64,000 nucleotides of DNA from CAYFXE01 sp964347035. GTDB taxonomy: Bacteria; Acidobacteriota; Aminicenantia; Aminicenantales; Aminicenantaceae. Positions within the stretch are counted from its first letter, which is position 1; each line of letters opens with the position of its first letter. The notes under the pieces were generated by a model. It was not told the origin of the DNA. It saw only the letters and a list, made by a program, of their open reading frames with translations, and did not search any database. The translations under genes were made by a program, and so were the position numbers. Positions 15,541 to 24,137 of the stretch are shown here, one piece after another. The stretch lies in the NCBI GenBank assembly GCA_964347035.1, contig CAYFXE010000004.1:1-64000 (forward strand), given 5' to 3'.

Positions 15541-17603
15541 TGGAATTTCTATTAGAGATCAAAACCGAAGAATTGCCCTCTTCCCATACCATATCGGCTA
15601 TCGCTCAACTGAAGGAGAAATTTGAGCAAGAACTCACCGGCTTAAATGTCAAGATCAACCGGCTTCTCACCCTTGGAACCTGCCAGAGGCTGGTCGTTTT
15701 CGGCAATTTTGCGCCTTCCCAGAAAGATTTAGAGGAGGAGATCATAGGGCCACCGAAAGTGGCCGCCTATACGCAGGAGGGAACCCCCTCATCGGCTGCG
15801 TTGGGCTTTGCCAAAGCCCAGGGTGTTCGAGTGGATAGACTGGAGGTGATTAAAACCGAACGAGGCGAATACGTAGGTCTGAGAAAAAAGATAAGGGGAA
15901 AGCCTACTCCAGACATCCTCGAAGAGATCATCCCCCAGATCGTCTCTTCTCTTTCGTTCCCAAAGATGATGCGCTGGGAGAAGAAAAACATCAAGTTCTC
16001 CCGGCCGATCAGGAACATCGTCTGCCTCTTCGATAAAAAGACCCTTTCTATTTCCATCGGAGGAGTCCAGGCGAAAGATCTTACCTTCGGCCATAAAATA
16101 CACTCTCCCCAAAAAATTAGGATAAAGACATACAGCGAATACAAGTCAGAATTGAGGAATAACAAGGTTATCATTGACGAACAAGAAAGGCGGAAATCCA
16201 TCATCAATCAGATCACGAAAAAACTCTCCTCCACAGAGGCCCAACTTTATCCGGATGACTCACTCCTGTTAAAATGCATATACGACGTCGAACATCCGTA
16301 TGTTTTTCTCGGTTCATTTCCGAAGGAATATCTATCTTTACCCCTTGAGATCCTGAGTACGACGATGAGGGAAGGACAAAGTCTGTTTTCTGTCGTCAAG
16401 GGAAAGAAACAGCTCCCCCTTTTTTTAGGAGTGGCGGATAGCTTTCATGATCCCAAAGATCTCATCAGGAAAGGAAACGAGAGGGTGCTCAAAGCTCGAT
16501 TAGAAGATGCCAAGTTCTTCTGGGAGCAAGATCTCAAGGTTTCTCTTAAAAAAAGGATGAAAGGATTGGAACACATCCTCTTCCAGGAAAAGCTTGGCAG
16601 CTATGAGGACAAGACTCATCGCCTCAAGAAGATTGTCGCCTATGTGTTGGACAAGGTTGATGAGAAAAAGATGAAGAAGGAGGTTCTCCAAGCTGTGGAA
16701 TTGTCCAAGGTCGACCTGCTGACAGAGATGGTACGAGAATTCCCCTCGCTCCAAGGAAAAGTTGGAGGTTTATATGCTCGAGAAGAAGGCTATCCCTCTC
16801 TAATCTGGAAAGCCATCTACGAACACTATCAACCCCTAAGTCTTGAACAGGATTCTCCTCATACTCTTCCTGGTGCTGTTCTGTCTCTGGCCGACAAACT
16901 AGACTCCATTATCGGTGTAGTCGGGATAGGCATCCAGGTCACAGGATCAAAGGATCCCTTTGCCCTTCGCCGGAACGCCCAGGGTGTCTGCAAAATCATC
17001 CTGGATAAAAAATTGACCTTCTCCTTCTCCCGCCTTCTGGACAAGGTGATTAAAATCTATGGAGCTAGGCTGGAGCAATCCAAAGAAGACATCAAGAATT
17101 ATTGCCTTGAGTTCTTCTCGAACAGGCTTCAATACATCTATGAACAAGCAGGATTCCGTTATGACCTTGTTAAGGCTGCCCTCGGCGCAGCAGATGATGA
17201 TATCTACTTTTCCTACCTGAGGTTGAAGGCGCTGGACAGTTTGAAAGAGAGCTCTCATTTTGAGCCCATGATCCTCATCGCCAAAAGGGTCAACAACATC
17301 TTGCGGGATCAACCGAGGTACAAGATAAATCCCGACCTATTCGCCGAGAAAGAAGAAAAAGAACTCTACACCACCTTCGCCATAATCAAGAAGAATGTTC
17401 TCCCGCTCATTTCATCAGGAGAATTCGCACGAGCCCAACGGTTCATCTTCCGGATGAGGTCGGTGATCAATTCATTCTTTGACAACATCCTGGTTATGAC
17501 GGATGACAAGCGAATCAGACGAAACCGCTTGGCTCTCCTGCAGGGAATCAGCGAACTTTTAATTCAAGTTGCCGATTATTCCCGAGTGGTGGTGGAGGGA
17601 TAG
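15540..17603 (+). CDS. glyS: Glycyl-tRNA synthetase beta subunit
   Basis: 687 aa, the usual length. N-terminal MEFLLEIKTEELPSSH, core blocks IVSSLSFPKMMRWEKKNIKFSRPIRNIVCLFD, RVLKARLEDAKFFWEQDLK, HD-like segment HTLPGAVLSLADKLDSIIGVVGIG with DPFALRRNAQGV, and the C-terminal DALR anticodon domain (FFDNILVMTDDKRIRRNRLALLQGI). It binds tRNA-Gly for the alpha subunit. Its TAG ends at 17603 and the convergent FHA gene's stop begins at 17604, so there is no room for an intergenic terminator. Confidence 0.97.
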   Translation: MEFLLEIKTEELPSSHTISAIAQLKEKFEQELTGLNVKINRLLTLGTCQRLVVFGNFAPSQKDLEEEIIGPPKVAAYTQEGTPSSAALGFAKAQGVRVDRLEVIKTERGEYVGLRKKIRGKPTPDILEEIIPQIVSSLSFPKMMRWEKKNIKFSRPIRNIVCLFDKKTLSISIGGVQAKDLTFGHKIHSPQKIRIKTYSEYKSELRNNKVIIDEQERRKSIINQITKKLSSTEAQLYPDDSLLLKCIYDVEHPYVFLGSFPKEYLSLPLEILSTTMREGQSLFSVVKGKKQLPLFLGVADSFHDPKDLIRKGNERVLKARLEDAKFFWEQDLKVSLKKRMKGLEHILFQEKLGSYEDKTHRLKKIVAYVLDKVDEKKMKKEVLQAVELSKVDLLTEMVREFPSLQGKVGGLYAREEGYPSLIWKAIYEHYQPLSLEQDSPHTLPGAVLSLADKLDSIIGVVGIGIQVTGSKDPFALRRNAQGVCKIILDKKLTFSFSRLLDKVIKIYGARLEQSKEDIKNYCLEFFSNRLQYIYEQAGFRYDLVKAALGAADDDIYFSYLRLKALDSLKESSHFEPMILIAKRVNNILRDQPRYKINPDLFAEKEEKELYTTFAIIKKNVLPLISSGEFARAQRFIFRMRSVINSFFDNILVMTDDKRIRRNRLALLQGISELLIQVADYSRVVVEG

Positions 17604-18050
17604 CTATTCTTCCTTTGGTCCCTTCTTGGGAAAATCCTCGATTAGATCCTGCATATCGACAGTTAAGGTTTGCAGTCCTTCCTCTTGATCGATCGCCAGA
17701 AGTTTGAGGAGGATTTCTCCGATTTGGATTTCGGCCCCTGATTTAAGGGATTTCTTGCTGCTTCTAAGAAGGGTTGAAGGTTTGATGATCACTCCGTTAG
17801 CACTTCCCAGGTCGATAACCGTAAATTTCTTTTTATCGTAGCTCACCTTGATATTGGCGTGTCTACGGGAAACTGTCTCTGAATTCAGGATAACTTCACA
17901 CAGAGGATCCCTCCCTATGACGTTGTTTCCACACTGAAGATCAAATATTTTGCCGGGTGTGTCGTCAGTCTCATTATTACCGTGAATAATGGTCAGATGG
18001 ACGAGCCTTTCGGTTTCACAAGATTCCTTCTTTTTTCGAAAAAGAACCAT
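17604..18050 (-). CDS. FHA domain protein
   Basis: 148 aa. A forkhead-associated domain (about residues 20-120) that binds phosphothreonine: GNNVIGRDPLCEVILNSETVSRRHANIKV holds the conserved GR, S and RRHA motifs, followed by FTVIDLGSANGVIIKP, the loop with the family's NG. No other domain. It follows the ion channel gene by 24 bp, so the two are probably cotranscribed. No Ser/Thr kinase gene is in the window. Cytoplasmic; partner unknown. Confidence 0.9.
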   Translation of the reverse strand: MVLFRKKKESCETERLVHLTIIHGNNETDDTPGKIFDLQCGNNVIGRDPLCEVILNSETVSRRHANIKVSYDKKKFTVIDLGSANGVIIKPSTLLRSSKKSLKSGAEIQIGEILLKLLAIDQEEGLQTLTVDMQDLIEDFPKKGPKEE

Positions 18051-18074
18051 GATTTGATCCTTTCTTTATCTCAT

Positions 18075-18707
18075 TCACTCATATTTCTTTTTATGCTGAA
18101 TATCGATGTAGATCGAAATGAGCATTGTCAGGAAAAGGACTACGAATCCGATCCCAAATAAGATTTCCGTTATAGCAAACGCCCTGGAGAACCAGAGGCC
18201 GGGTTGAATATCTCCGTATCCCACAGTCGTGATTGTAACGATGCTATAATAAAGAAGATCAAAATAGGGAAGGGGTGAGGGATGGGAGATAACAAAAGCT
18301 CTTCCCTGGGTTAGATGCTGGAGGCCGTTAAAGATGGTGGCAAAGCTGATGATTCCTCCTGTGAACTTTATCAGAGCGCTGATGATTTCCTCTCTCATTT
18401 CGCGTACGTTGGTGATATCGATCATTCCCCTCTTTTTTTCTAGTTTTTCGTGACCAAAAACAGAAAGAAATATATCGCCAGCCAAAACATAGATGTAAAA
18501 CAGAGCGATGATGATTCCTAGGACATCCAAAAATTTCAGCGGAAGATAGAGCAAGATGATGGGCACAATCCAGAACAGAAAAAAATGACTCCCGATGGCC
18601 ACGCCCTCTCCCAGTTTGTCAGCAATCCTAAACTCCAGGGCTGAGAGGAAGTTAAGAATCGTTACCCAAACCCAAAGCATTTTTTTAATTTTTGGAGATG
18701 ATACCAA
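18075..18707 (-). CDS. Two-pore-type potassium channel family protein
   Basis: 210 aa if it starts at the TTG at 18707, or 201 aa from the ATG at 18680 (MLWVWVTILNFLSALEF); neither has a convincing ribosome site. Several membrane segments, including about 50-70 and 72-98, then a pore region DLLYYSIVTITTVGYGDIQPG with the TVGYGD K+ selectivity filter near residue 165, followed by a last helix (AFAITEILFGIGFVVLFLTML). No RCK/TrkA-N regulatory domain. Known of family: potassium conductance. The protein may be a simple K+ leak channel; it shares a transcript with the FHA protein. Confidence 0.85.
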   Translation of the reverse strand: MVSSPKIKKMLWVWVTILNFLSALEFRIADKLGEGVAIGSHFFLFWIVPIILLYLPLKFLDVLGIIIALFYIYVLAGDIFLSVFGHEKLEKKRGMIDITNVREMREEIISALIKFTGGIISFATIFNGLQHLTQGRAFVISHPSPLPYFDLLYYSIVTITTVGYGDIQPGLWFSRAFAITEILFGIGFVVLFLTMLISIYIDIQHKKKYE

Positions 18708-18788
18708 AAAATGAGAAAATTGCCAACAATTAAATGGAAGATGTAAGCATCTTTTTTCCCGTGATGAAAGCCCTGGAATGTGTATTTA

Positions 18789-18830
18789 GGAATGGCTTCG
18801 CTTCCCTTCAGATTTTTCACGCCATTTTCC
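18789..18830 (-). repeat. REP-like palindrome (GGAATGGC...GCCATT family), copy 1
   Basis: Read on the minus strand it runs ATGGCGTGAAAAATCTGAAG, then GGAAGCGAAGCCATTCC. The 40-bp stretch at 53670-53709 on the plus strand is closely similar. The ends pair with each other. Confidence 0.6.
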
Positions 18831-18892
18831 ATTCTGCCTTCTCGGTTGCTGCGTAACTCGCTTCGCTCAGACATACTCGCAAGTCGACTTTG

Positions 18893-18902
18893 NNNNNNNN
18901 NN
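18893..18902. other. Assembly gap (10 N) in intergenic repeat region
   Basis: Ten Ns in noncoding, repeat-rich DNA upstream of the ion channel gene. The missing length cannot be inferred. Confidence 0.95.
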
Positions 18903-18997
18903 TCGGTGTCTTCAATGGTCTCTTCATCCATCCCCAAATACCTTTCCTATCACGAAAAAAAAAGATGCTTCCATGGAAGATTCTTATTCAGATAGGT

Positions 18998-19025
18998 CTG
19001 GATTCCTGCTTGAGCAGGAATGACA
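18998..19025. repeat. CTGGATTCCTGC palindromic repeat, copy 2
   Basis: A 28-bp palindrome: CTGGATTCCTGC, TTGA, then GCAGGAATGACA. It has the same ends as the longer copy at 8054-8103. Confidence 0.65.
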
Positions 19026-19093
19026 CATTTGTTTGGATAAAGCAGTTTATTGAATGACGTATTTGTATAGATGAGAGGTAAAAAACGGAGAGA

Positions 19094-19516
19094 TTAATCC
19101 TCGATATCAAATTTCTCAGTCTTTTCTGTTGCCCCCTCCTCTTTAGGAGCATACTTTTGCTCTAGGGCAATTATTTTCACAAGATTCCCAGGATAATTTT
19201 GGTCCTTTTTTTCTCCGTAGGGATTGAACTGAATCCCTATCTGGTATTTATGGCTCTTGCCTGCTGCAAAAGAGGTCCAGCGGACTATGCCTTTTTGAGC
19301 TATGGGGATCTTCTCACCAGGGACAGAGATCTGTAATTCAACTTTGCTCTTAATCTTTAAATCTTCCTGACAGAGGAAACGCAAACCTCCCCGACTGATA
19401 TTCAGGACTGGACAAAATTCTTCATCAAACTCGGTTTTGCCGTGAAGAAAACCTTTCTTCTTATAGTTGACTGTTGCCCCTGGGATTTCGAACCTAACGC
19501 ATAATCTTCTTTCCAT
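19094..19516 (-). CDS. PilZ domain protein
   Basis: 140 aa from the ATG at 19516, which has GGAGGG upstream on the minus strand; a TTG start nine codons earlier is less likely. PilZ features: ERRLCVRFEIPGATVNY (the RxxxR-type N-terminal cyclic-di-GMP motif is only partly kept), then NISRGGLRF (the D/NxSxxG motif) near residue 48, and LQISVPGEKIPIAQKGIVRW. The tail is acidic. Likely a cyclic-di-GMP receptor. A candidate promoter lies at 19606-19635. Downstream on the same strand is the ion channel gene, about 385 bp away. Confidence 0.8.
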   Translation of the reverse strand: MERRLCVRFEIPGATVNYKKKGFLHGKTEFDEEFCPVLNISRGGLRFLCQEDLKIKSKVELQISVPGEKIPIAQKGIVRWTSFAAGKSHKYQIGIQFNPYGEKKDQNYPGNLVKIIALEQKYAPKEEGATEKTEKFDIED

Positions 19517-19605
19517 ATCCTTGTGTTCCCTCCGGGCCTCCAAGTTTGGTGCGAAAAAAGATAATCATCCTCCTTTTGAGCCCTCGTCAGATTGATATCG
19601 ACTTC

Positions 19606-19635
19606 AATATATCAAATAAATTCGATAAAAGTCAA
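19606..19635 (-). promoter_or_regulatory. Candidate promoter of the PilZ gene
   Basis: Minus strand TTGACT (19630-19635), 18-bp spacer, TATATT (19606-19611), about 90 bp before the PilZ start. Confidence 0.4.
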
Positions 19636-19752
19636 AGAAAACAGATGAAACAGCGCCACTGTACTTTCCATGATTCTAGGCAACATGGGAACATCTACAT
19701 TTTTAGTCGTGGCCGACCAGGGTTATTAACGATAGCGTAATGAAAAGGGAAT

Positions 19753-19783
19753 AAAAGGCCCATTCTGCAGAATAGGGCCTTTA
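19753..19783 (-). terminator. Intrinsic terminator of the hdr-kor-flx-frd operon
   Basis: Immediately after the flavoprotein stop (19786), AAAGGCCC (19754-19761) pairs with GGGCCTTT (19775-19782), and TTCTGCAGAA extends the stem in the loop. On the minus strand the stem is followed by TTTTATT. Confidence 0.8.
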
Positions 19784-19785
19784 AA

Positions 19786-21453
19786 TTATCTTAACGTTCC
19801 TTCGTAGTGAGCTGTAAGCTGTCGCTTCCTGACGTCTTCGGGGGTGTAGGAAGGAAGAAGGACAGGAGCAATCATTTCTGTTTTTATTTTCGCTCTTTTT
19901 AGCTCCGCTTCGTATCGGCGCACATGATCCAAAGTTAATCGTCCCAGCTTTACAGACTTTATGTATTCAGCAGCATAATTCCCAGATCGCCGTCCGAAGA
20001 CGTTGTAATCCAGTACTGAATTTCCCATCAACCGATTTCGCCCGTGCACACCGCCCGAGGCTTCTCCGGCGACGTACAGTCCAGGGATGTTGGTTTCACA
20101 TTTATTGTTTATCTCGATTCCCCCGTTCTGATAATGAAGAGATGGATAGACGAGCATGGGCTCTTTGGTGATATCTATGCCGTAACGAATGAATTGGCGA
20201 TGCATGGCTGGAAACTGTTTATTGATGTAACCTTCCCCTTGGAGCATATCAATAAGAGGCGAGTCCAGCCATATACCGACCCGACCGCTGGGTGTAGCGA
20301 TCCCGTTTTTCTTCTCCAAGCATTCTCGGATAAATGCGGAACTCTCGACATCCCTGGGCTCACGAGGGAAGACAAAAAGCTCGCCGTGTTTATTCAAAGG
20401 CTGACCACCAGCACCCCTAATTTTCTCCGTGATCAGAAAACCTGCAATCTGCTCAGGAAACACAGATCCTGTGGGATGATACTGGACAGAATCCATGTAC
20501 AGCAGCTTGGCTCCCACCCTGTAGGCGATGATCAATCCATCGCCGGTGGCGCCATAATGGTTGGTGGTGTCGAATCCTCTAATGTGTAACCTTCCGTAAC
20601 CACCGGTGGCGATGATCGTGGCTTTGGCCTTAACGGTAAAATATTCTTCGGTCTCCAGGTTGTACACCACTCCACCTGCACACCGGCCTCTTCCGTCCAT
20701 CAATAATTCCACAGTCGGCATGAATTCGAGGACTTGGATCTTGTCCGGATGATTCCTGACTTCATCCATCAGGGTTCTCATGATGATTGCTCCGGTATAA
20801 TCTCGGCAGGAATGCATCCGCTTTCTGGACGTCCCTCCTCCATGAAGGACCTGAAGATTACCCTCTTCATCCTTATCCCAAACGACTCCCAACTCTTCCA
20901 GCCATTTAACAATCTCCGGACCGTCCTCTGTCATAGCGCGAACGAGATCTGGTTTGTTATCAAAATGCCCCCCGCCGATGGCATCTAAATAATGACGGGT
21001 AGGGGAATCTTGAGAGGTTACGGCCGCCTGCATTCCCCCTTGAGACATCATCGAGTTGGCATCGCCGAGGCGAAGTTTTGTCGAGATGATGGATTTGGCT
21101 CCCTTCTCCATGGCCACGATGGCAGCCGCACATCCGCCGCCGCCACCACCTATGATAAGGATATCGGTTTCGTAGTCGGGCTTGGTCAGGTCAAACAGCT
21201 CTGGTTTGATGCGAGAATGAGACTCCAGAATATCGGCCACTTCGGTCGTGATGGACTCACCCTTGTTGGGGCCAACCCGAACCTTACGTCTTGCTTCAGG
21301 TTTGTAATCGGGATGGAATTTATTCAGGACTTCCTCCCTTTCTTCAGCGCTCATCGGAGGATAGACAGGTTTTCCAGATTTGGCCAACTCAAACCTCTTG
21401 TTCCGCGTTTGAGCCACTTTGTTCAATGATTCTCGCATGTATTCAGGATACAT
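19786..21453 (-). CDS. Soluble fumarate reductase/succinate dehydrogenase-type flavoprotein
   Basis: 555 aa. An N-terminal extension of about 95 residues precedes the FAD motif DILIIGGGGGGCAAAIVA. Fumarate-reductase catalytic blocks are kept: SVQYHPTG (substrate His), FLITEKIRGAGG (the catalytic Arg), HYQNGGIEI (His), and GRNRLMGNSVLDYN (Arg). The covalent-FAD His of SHTVAAxGG is replaced: the matching stretch reads ANSMMSQGG, so FAD is probably bound non-covalently, as in soluble fumarate reductases and aspartate oxidases. The usual C-terminal helical domain is mostly absent. No membrane-anchor genes are present. The Fe-S partner is the gene 34 bp upstream. Last gene of the 13-gene redox operon. 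TfrA-like in context; an unusual oxidase or another enoate reductase is possible. Confidence 0.82.
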   Translation of the reverse strand: MYPEYMRESLNKVAQTRNKRFELAKSGKPVYPPMSAEEREEVLNKFHPDYKPEARRKVRVGPNKGESITTEVADILESHSRIKPELFDLTKPDYETDILIIGGGGGGCAAAIVAMEKGAKSIISTKLRLGDANSMMSQGGMQAAVTSQDSPTRHYLDAIGGGHFDNKPDLVRAMTEDGPEIVKWLEELGVVWDKDEEGNLQVLHGGGTSRKRMHSCRDYTGAIIMRTLMDEVRNHPDKIQVLEFMPTVELLMDGRGRCAGGVVYNLETEEYFTVKAKATIIATGGYGRLHIRGFDTTNHYGATGDGLIIAYRVGAKLLYMDSVQYHPTGSVFPEQIAGFLITEKIRGAGGQPLNKHGELFVFPREPRDVESSAFIRECLEKKNGIATPSGRVGIWLDSPLIDMLQGEGYINKQFPAMHRQFIRYGIDITKEPMLVYPSLHYQNGGIEINNKCETNIPGLYVAGEASGGVHGRNRLMGNSVLDYNVFGRRSGNYAAEYIKSVKLGRLTLDHVRRYEAELKRAKIKTEMIAPVLLPSYTPEDVRKRQLTAHYEGTLR

Positions 21454-21487
21454 CTCAAACTCCTTGTTATAAAAAGGTTAAATCATC

Positions 21488-22264
21488 CTATTCCAAGTCT
21501 CTGTCATAATACTTCTTTTTTAGGCTTTCCTTCTTCATCCTCATCAATCCTTTATATTCCTTATCATATTTATGTTTCTTAACCTCTTTCAGTCTCTTCT
21601 CCAACTGTTCGCTCGGAGGGGAAAGATATTTCCCGTAAAGTCTTCTGGCCAGGATTCCCACGCTGAATTGAACGATCTCGGCCGGGCAGCGGATCGCACA
21701 GAGTCCACAAGAAAGGCAGTCAAATGACAGATCCATAACTTTTTCGAAATCTCCCTGCATTGCGGCCTGGATATAGTCCATGACTTCTAGGTCTTGAGGA
21801 CAGGCCTTAGTGCAGGTATTGCAGGCAACGCAGCGGAAGACTTCCGGGTAGAGCTTCTGAAACGTCGCCACGTCTGGCTTGAGTTTATCGATATCGTAGA
21901 CAGGTTTTTGGGAAGGAATCGCTGGTAGCTGCGAGAGCCACATATTATCTTCGACGAGTGTCGTACAGGCCAGGCCCGTATAAATTTTGTAATCACCCGG
22001 GAGCCGGTAGACAGTCGCGCAGGCTCCGCAGAATCCCTCTCGGCATCCAGCCCCACGTTTGATCTGATAGCCCGAGTATTCGATGGCCCCCATGATCGTG
22101 GCATCGTTCGGGACTTTGTAAGCTTTCCCCATGATATAGACGGTAACCAGACCTTTCTCGTCTTTTTCTTTTGTCAGTTTGGTAACCTTTTTGGATTTTA
22201 CAGCGGCTTTTTTCGTTTTAGATTGTCTCTTCGGCTTACTCTTTGCAGTCTTTCGTGTGGCCAT
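21488..22264 (-). CDS. Fumarate reductase-type iron-sulfur subunit (SdhB/TfrB-like, short)
   Basis: 258 aa. A Lys-rich N-terminal tail (residues 1-38, about half Lys) precedes a plant-type [2Fe-2S] domain (GAGCREGFCGACATVY, with the fourth Cys about 17 residues on in TGLACTTLV). Two [4Fe-4S] sites follow: CVACNTCTKACP (about 145) and CLSCGLCAIRCP (about 184). It therefore differs from classical SdhB, which has one 4Fe-4S and one 3Fe-4S site. It lacks the C-terminal CCG (HdrB-like) domain of methanogen TfrB; the only CCG protein in the operon is HdrB. It should pass electrons to the flavoprotein encoded next. Confidence 0.82.
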   Translation of the reverse strand: MATRKTAKSKPKRQSKTKKAAVKSKKVTKLTKEKDEKGLVTVYIMGKAYKVPNDATIMGAIEYSGYQIKRGAGCREGFCGACATVYRLPGDYKIYTGLACTTLVEDNMWLSQLPAIPSQKPVYDIDKLKPDVATFQKLYPEVFRCVACNTCTKACPQDLEVMDYIQAAMQGDFEKVMDLSFDCLSCGLCAIRCPAEIVQFSVGILARRLYGKYLSPPSEQLEKRLKEVKKHKYDKEYKGLMRMKKESLKKKYYDRDLE

Positions 22265-22278
22265 ATTCGTATCTCCTT

Positions 22279-23103
22279 TTAATATTCTTGAGGAAGATTC
22301 TTAAGCTCAGCCCAGGAATATACAGGCCCATCTTTGCAGACATAGTGCAGACCGATGTTGCACCGACCGCATTTGCCAATACCACATTTCATCTTGTTCT
22401 CGACTGTGGTGTATATCTGCTCGTCTTCAAAGCCAAGATCCTCCAAGGCTTTTATGACGAATTTGATCATGATCGGGGGACCGCAAGTGACTGTGATCGC
22501 GTTCTTAGGCGATGGCTTTTTATCGGTGACATTTTGGGGAACAAACCCGACAAATTCTTCCCAGTCTGGCTCCTCGACATCGATCGAGAGATGAACCTTT
22601 ATCTTTGTCTTAAGCTCTTCCAGTTCAGCCTTGAAGACAATATCCTGACTTGTCCTCGCACCGTAGATGAGCGTCAAATTCTCATAGTCTTGTTTATTCC
22701 CGAGGGCAGTGTGGAGTACTGACCAGATGGGTGCCAGCCCAATCCCTCCGCCGATAAAGATAATATCTTTTCCTTTCCAAGCCTCAATCGGAAAACCGTT
22801 TCCGTAAGGTCCTCTGATCCCGATGACATCACCCTCTTCCATTTCATGGAGAGCGGAGGTGACTCTTCCCATTTTCAGGATGCTGAACTGCAGATAATCC
22901 TTGATGAGAGGGGAAGAGGAGATGGAGATCATGGATTCTCCCTTGCCGAACACAGAAAGCATGGCACACTGGCCGCAGCGGAACAAAAAATCGTTGCTGT
23001 TGAGAAAATGTGTTCTGAATGTTTTGATAGGCCTGGCTCCTGAGACCTCTTCTTTGATTCGGATGATTTCCGCAAGTTTAGGAATATAGGTGTTATGCTC
23101 CAT
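22279..23103 (-). CDS. flxA: FAD/NAD-binding oxidoreductase, FlxA-like
   Basis: 274 aa from the ATG at 23103 (MEHNTYIPKLAEI), which overlaps the flxB stop by 11 bp. A ferredoxin-NADP reductase-like fold: FAD-binding barrel (FRCGQCAMLSVFGKGESMIS), NAD-binding motif GGGIGLAPIWSVLH at about 113, and a C-terminal [2Fe-2S] site MKCGIGKCGRCNIG with a later Cys (YVCKDG), as in HydG, AsrB and PyrK. In FlxABCD-HdrABC systems this is the subunit that takes electrons from NADH; that role is inferred from gene order (flxABCD next to hdrA) and motifs. Cytoplasmic. Confidence 0.85.
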   Translation of the reverse strand: MEHNTYIPKLAEIIRIKEEVSGARPIKTFRTHFLNSNDFLFRCGQCAMLSVFGKGESMISISSSPLIKDYLQFSILKMGRVTSALHEMEEGDVIGIRGPYGNGFPIEAWKGKDIIFIGGGIGLAPIWSVLHTALGNKQDYENLTLIYGARTSQDIVFKAELEELKTKIKVHLSIDVEEPDWEEFVGFVPQNVTDKKPSPKNAITVTCGPPIMIKFVIKALEDLGFEDEQIYTTVENKMKCGIGKCGRCNIGLHYVCKDGPVYSWAELKNLPQEY

Positions 23104-24133
23104 GGTCACTTGCTCCATCCAGGACTTGAATGATATCAATCCCTACCGGACACTTCGAAATACAGCGTCCACAACCGATGCATTGGAATTCTTTAAACCA
23201 TTCGGGAAAATAATAAAACTTATGGAATACTCTCTGGCGAAGACGCGAGGCCTTATCTGGTCTCGGATTATGTCCGGAAGAATGCATCGTAAAATCTGGA
23301 AATTGGCATGTATCCCAGGTCCTGATTCTCTTTCCTTTTAGTGCAGAGGCAACGGCCACTTCATCGTTCATATCGAAGCAATGACAGGTTGGACAGAGAT
23401 AGGTACAGATCCCGCACCGGAGACAACTCATTGATTCCTTATCCCAGTAGGAAGACTCAAACATGTCCTTTAGAACAGAGGAGATCTTTTTTGCGCTCTT
23501 GAGCTGACGCTTCAGGTTCTTTTCGGAATTGGCCTGTATCTTGACCAATTCTTTCTTATCCTTAGCTGTGGGTTTATCAAAAAGACTTTTTCCAAGGTTG
23601 AGCAGTTTATCGCCTTTTTCTGTCAAAGATTCCACAAAATATCTATTCTCCATATCAGTCAACAGGATATCCAAACCATCTTTTGAATGAGGGGAGCCAT
23701 CCACAGACAGACAGAAACAGTTGGGAGAGGGAGGAATATTGCAGGCCAATCCAACAAAAATTGTCTGATTCCTTCTATTCCAGTAGTAAGGATCAACGAA
23801 ATCCCCGCCAAAAACTTTATCCATGAGAGTTACGGCTTTGGCATCACAGGGTCTGACGCCAAAAATAACGGTGGGCTGTTGTTGAGGAAGAGTTTCGTTT
23901 ACTTGGAGGTCATTTTCGTTAGACGTCGCGAATTCCAGTAAGATTTCTGTTTGGGGAAAGATGATCGTCTTTGGAGAAAGAACCGTGTTGGTATGATCTA
24001 ATCTAAGGTCCTCAGGTTTCTCGATCAGGGCATAATTCCAGAGATCACCATCTCTGGAAGGAGCATAAACTTCATAGGCATCGAGTTTCTTGACCCAACG
24101 GGGGAATGATTTTTTGTTAAGCATTTTTTCCAT
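23093..24133 (-). CDS. flxB: 4Fe-4S dicluster protein, FlxB-like (HydB/AsrA family)
   Basis: 346 aa. The N-terminal half is the conserved region of HydB/AsrA proteins (FGVRPCDAKAVTLMDKVF, FVGLACNIPPSPNCFCLSV). The C-terminal half has two ferredoxin sites: CLRCGICTYLCPTCHCFD at about 238 and CIGCGRCISKCPVGIDI near 320. It should relay electrons between FlxA and the other Fe-S subunits. The start ATG at 24133 follows AGGTGA on the minus strand and lies 4 bp after the flxC stop. The gene order flxD-flxC-flxB-flxA is uninterrupted. Confidence 0.83.
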   Translation of the reverse strand: MEKMLNKKSFPRWVKKLDAYEVYAPSRDGDLWNYALIEKPEDLRLDHTNTVLSPKTIIFPQTEILLEFATSNENDLQVNETLPQQQPTVIFGVRPCDAKAVTLMDKVFGGDFVDPYYWNRRNQTIFVGLACNIPPSPNCFCLSVDGSPHSKDGLDILLTDMENRYFVESLTEKGDKLLNLGKSLFDKPTAKDKKELVKIQANSEKNLKRQLKSAKKISSVLKDMFESSYWDKESMSCLRCGICTYLCPTCHCFDMNDEVAVASALKGKRIRTWDTCQFPDFTMHSSGHNPRPDKASRLRQRVFHKFYYFPEWFKEFQCIGCGRCISKCPVGIDIIQVLDGASDHGA

Positions 24134-24137
24134 CGTC

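Larger units (their letters stand above)
18747..18968. repeat. Inverted-repeat-bounded element, about 220 bp
   Basis: GCATCTTTTTTCCCGTGAT at 18747-18765 is matched in reverse at 18949-18968 (ATCACG, A-run, GATGC), with small differences in the A/T-run only. Inside are the ATGGC palindrome and the ten-N gap. The true length is unknown because of the gap. Confidence 0.45.
18708..19093. other. Repeat-rich intergenic region containing an assembly gap
   Basis: No gene is supported. It contains an outer inverted repeat (18747-18765 against 18949-18968), a REP-like palindrome (18789-18830), ten Ns (18893-18902) and a copy of the CTGGATTCCTGC repeat (18998-19025). The repeat content is the likely reason for the assembly break. 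A short frame beginning near 18937 (MGMDEETIEDT) runs into the gap and cannot be judged. Confidence 0.7.
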
